From positions 97,496,485 to 97,560,484 of the forward strand of contig CM043971.1 of assembly GCA_014529385.2 (NCBI GenBank): DNA of 64,000 nt, read 5' to 3'. Each line of letters begins with the position of its first letter. Position 1 is the first letter of the stretch. A program made the translations under genes and the position numbers. This stretch comes from Adiantum capillus-veneris (taxonomy: Eukaryota > Streptophyta > Polypodiopsida > Polypodiales > Pteridaceae). The notes under the pieces are model-generated. The model saw only the letters and a list, made by a program, of their open reading frames with translations. It did no database searches and was not told the origin of the DNA. Positions 61,933 through 64,000 of the stretch are shown here, in pieces.

Positions 61933-63618
61933 TCATTGACCACTACCTTCACAGTCACATTTCCAATAGGTGTTTAATAGGCAACCCCCACCCCTTCCTC
62001 TTGTAAAGATTCTAGACTTTCCTCTTCCAAAACTAGAGCCAGAAGACAAAGAGGGGGTAAGAAATGAAGTAAACGTGGAGTTTGGAGTTAGCAGTGTGTT
62101 GGGTCTTTTTTGAGAAGGGGACTCATCTTCTTCAAAGTTAGGCTTCACAAGTTCCAGAATAGTTTTTATCCCTTTGTAAGACCCATAAATAGTAAGGAGC
62201 ATCCCTAGTTCATTTGCCTTGAGCTCCTTAAGCATGTCAACCATTAATGTACGAAAATGTACGAACACATTTTGGCAGCATCCCTGGTTCATTTGCCTTG
62301 AGCTCCTTAAGCATGTCAACCATTAATGTACGAAAATGTACGAACACATTTTGGCAGCATCCCTGGTTCATTTGCCTTGAGCTCCTTAAGCATGTCAACC
62401 ATTAATGTACAAAAATGTATGAGCACAATTTGTGCCAAAACCAACTCCTTGGCTTGTCCACCTAACAAGGAGTAGATGAGAGAAAGATGAAAGGATGTAG
62501 ACTTTTTTGGGAAAATAGATTTTAGATTGTTCAGTGCATACCAAACTGCATGGTCAGACCATATAATGCTAGACTCACATGGCGCTTTAGGGTCAAGAAA
62601 TTTGCAAGCACACTTGAGATATGGTCTGTAAATATTTCATAATGATTTCACATAATAATCTGCATTTTTTTACTGAACTCCATGAGACCTTTCGTTCTCA
62701 CGTACAGACCTGCATTAGAGCTACACTTCTTGGAATCTAAAAAATACATGTTGAGTGGAGCTTTAATCAGCTCTCCTTTGTCCAAACATTGCATTCCTTT
62801 GAGTGTCTTTGGCCGAGAATCCTCCATTTTAGCAGCTGGCAGATTTGCCAAAAAAACCAGGTCTATATTGAGATAGGAGCCATAAAATCTTTATTAGGGA
62901 GTAACCAAAGTTTGTGCTTCACCCCTAAAGATTCAACCTCCACTTGTCTAGTTGGTAGATGGGAAGATTCTAGATACCTTAGGTACCAATTCCAAAAGCG
63001 AAGTCTCAATAAAAGAACATAAACCTCTGAAATTCTTTAACAGCTTCCGTAGCTGCAGCATCCCTACAGAAAAGACTATTGGTAGGTGGGAGACTTGGAA
63101 TAGTCGAGGTCGTGATAAAACTCGAGCTGAGCCCACACTGCTTTATGAGAAGGTTAGCAAGTTCAGCACCATCAGATGAGAACTTGGCCAAATCCTCTTT
63201 ATCAGCTTTAGAGATAGTTGGAATATTAGCAGTAATGTCGGTAATCACAGAGACACCCTCCTTACTGTTTTTAACCAAAACAGCTAAAATTTTGACCCAT
63301 TTGTCAAAGGAGACTGTGTGAATCAGGGAGGTAGTAGGATTACTAGACGAGGCCACAATAAGAGCAGATGCTTCCGCATCTTGAATACATCTAAGAACCA
63401 AAAGTGAAGCCCATGACAACGGCTCCATTGGTAAATCCAGTCCCTGATACAACAAAATTTCCTGAAGGAGGCATAGTTACAGATGACCAAAAATTTGAGT
63501 TGTCCCAAAAATTTGAAAGGAAGTATAGTAAAAGGCAAAATAAAAAACAAACTATACATTTAACGGCGTAGTGTAATATTCTAGTAGCCACCTCAACCTT
63601 CAACCGATCAAAAAACAT
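61933..63618 (-). pseudogene. Decayed ORF upstream of the Penelope-like RT
   Basis: Fragments in the same orientation as the RT: 63455-63006 (ASSSNPTTSLIHTVSFDKW, ADKEDLAKFSSDGAELANLL), 62890-62648 (LVFLANLPAAKMEDSRPKTL), a shifted frame with SIIWSDHAVWYALNNLKSIF (about 62560), and 62319-61933, which ends in a Gly/Arg-rich tail (SGSSFGRGKSRIFTRGRGGG). Together they read like one protein of about 500 residues with frameshifts. No known domain. Position suggests the 5' ORF or N-terminal part of the RT element. Confidence 0.4.
62199..62435. repeat. Three tandem 79-bp units
   Basis: Units 62199-62277, 62278-62356 and 62357-62435 start GCATCCCT and share TTGAGCTCCTTAAGCATGTC. The first two are almost identical. 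Because 79 is not a multiple of three, the expansion breaks the minus-strand frame it lies in. Confidence 0.95.
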
Positions 63619-63745
63619 TCATATTGATTGTGCGAGGCTAGCTTCTCCTAGCTCAGACTGACTATCTTACCAAATCATCCTGACCTAGCACAATACTGGG
63701 AGCTTGGTCCTGATCTAGTTGTAAGACTTGATCTAAGTGCAATTT

Positions 63746-64000
63746 GTGTGTGTTTTAGTTATTAACATATATTACCCACAAATGAACATATACGTGTTTA
63801 AAGACCAAGGTATCCAGATAAATACAAGGTTAATTATACAAAACAAACTTAGATAGCCTGATTTTGTACAAACGAATATCAACAAGTTGGTATAAGACAC
63901 CATCCAAAAGGCCAGAACTCCTTCACAAACTTCGAACTAGCTGTGTCAATCTTCCAAACAGTAAAGCACCAAAAAGTTGAACCAAAGAAAGTAGCCCTCA
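63746..64000. repeat. Right copy of the 255-bp direct repeat (cut by window end)
   Basis: It matches 57120-57371, offset about 6.63 kb. The match continues to the last base of the window, so the duplicated segment probably extends further right. Confidence 0.9.

Overview
This window is nuclear DNA from a large, repeat-rich plant genome. The evidence is plant-type LTR retrotransposons (Ty3/gypsy Athila-like and Tat-like, Ty1/copia, and a TRIM), plant-type pentatricopeptide-repeat (PPR) gene debris, and very many long (CT)n and (GT)n microsatellites. A seed-free vascular plant such as a fern would fit, but the species cannot be fixed from the sequence alone. I found no intact single-copy host gene, no rRNA or tRNA gene and no CRISPR array. 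Almost every long reading frame belongs to a transposable element or is an artefact of a microsatellite.

Layout. 1-2940: a decayed plus-strand LTR element with LTR end, primer binding site and broken gag. 3591-12141: a decayed minus-strand Athila-like Ty3/gypsy element with gag, protease, RT, RNase H and integrase. Its tRNA-Asp-type primer site is at 12124-12141 and a probable long 5' LTR lies to the right. 14026-14944: a complete 919-bp TRIM with 328-bp LTRs and a GTTGG target duplication. 15000-25250: microsatellites, small foldback elements, direct repeats, a truncated copia LTR (20634-21195) and a diverged copy (16440-18235) of a repeat that reappears at 48.6-57.1 kb. 25256-30038: a young non-autonomous LTR element with 925-bp LTRs. 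It encodes an unrecognised acidic 391-residue protein and carries fragments of a photolyase/cryptochrome-like gene and of PPR genes. 32086-44471: a young, nearly complete 12.4-kb Tat-like Ty3/gypsy element. It has 2.7-kb LTRs, a GCAT/AGCAT target duplication, extra duplicated open frames before gag, a gag-protease ORF and a pol ORF with two RNase H modules. 45277-47610: a 5'-truncated copia pol fragment with its 3' LTR. 48621-57126: a 4.6-kb tandem duplication. 57545-58440: a TACTGG-type minisatellite. 59950-63618: a decayed reverse-transcriptase element that looks Penelope-like. The last 255 bases repeat the sequence at 57120-57371.

Functionally, the Tat-like element is the only one that looks potentially autonomous: by eye its two LTRs differ at about 18 positions plus indels and its gag-pro and pol frames are open. 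The acidic-protein element has LTRs differing at about 12 of 925 positions but no protease, RT or integrase, so it must have been mobilised in trans. The most noteworthy items are that element with its captured host exons, the pre-gag open frames of the Tat-like element (two duplicated pairs, one with F-box-like helices and a probable 58-bp intron), the Penelope-like RT, and a nearly perfect 155-bp foldback at 23477-23631.
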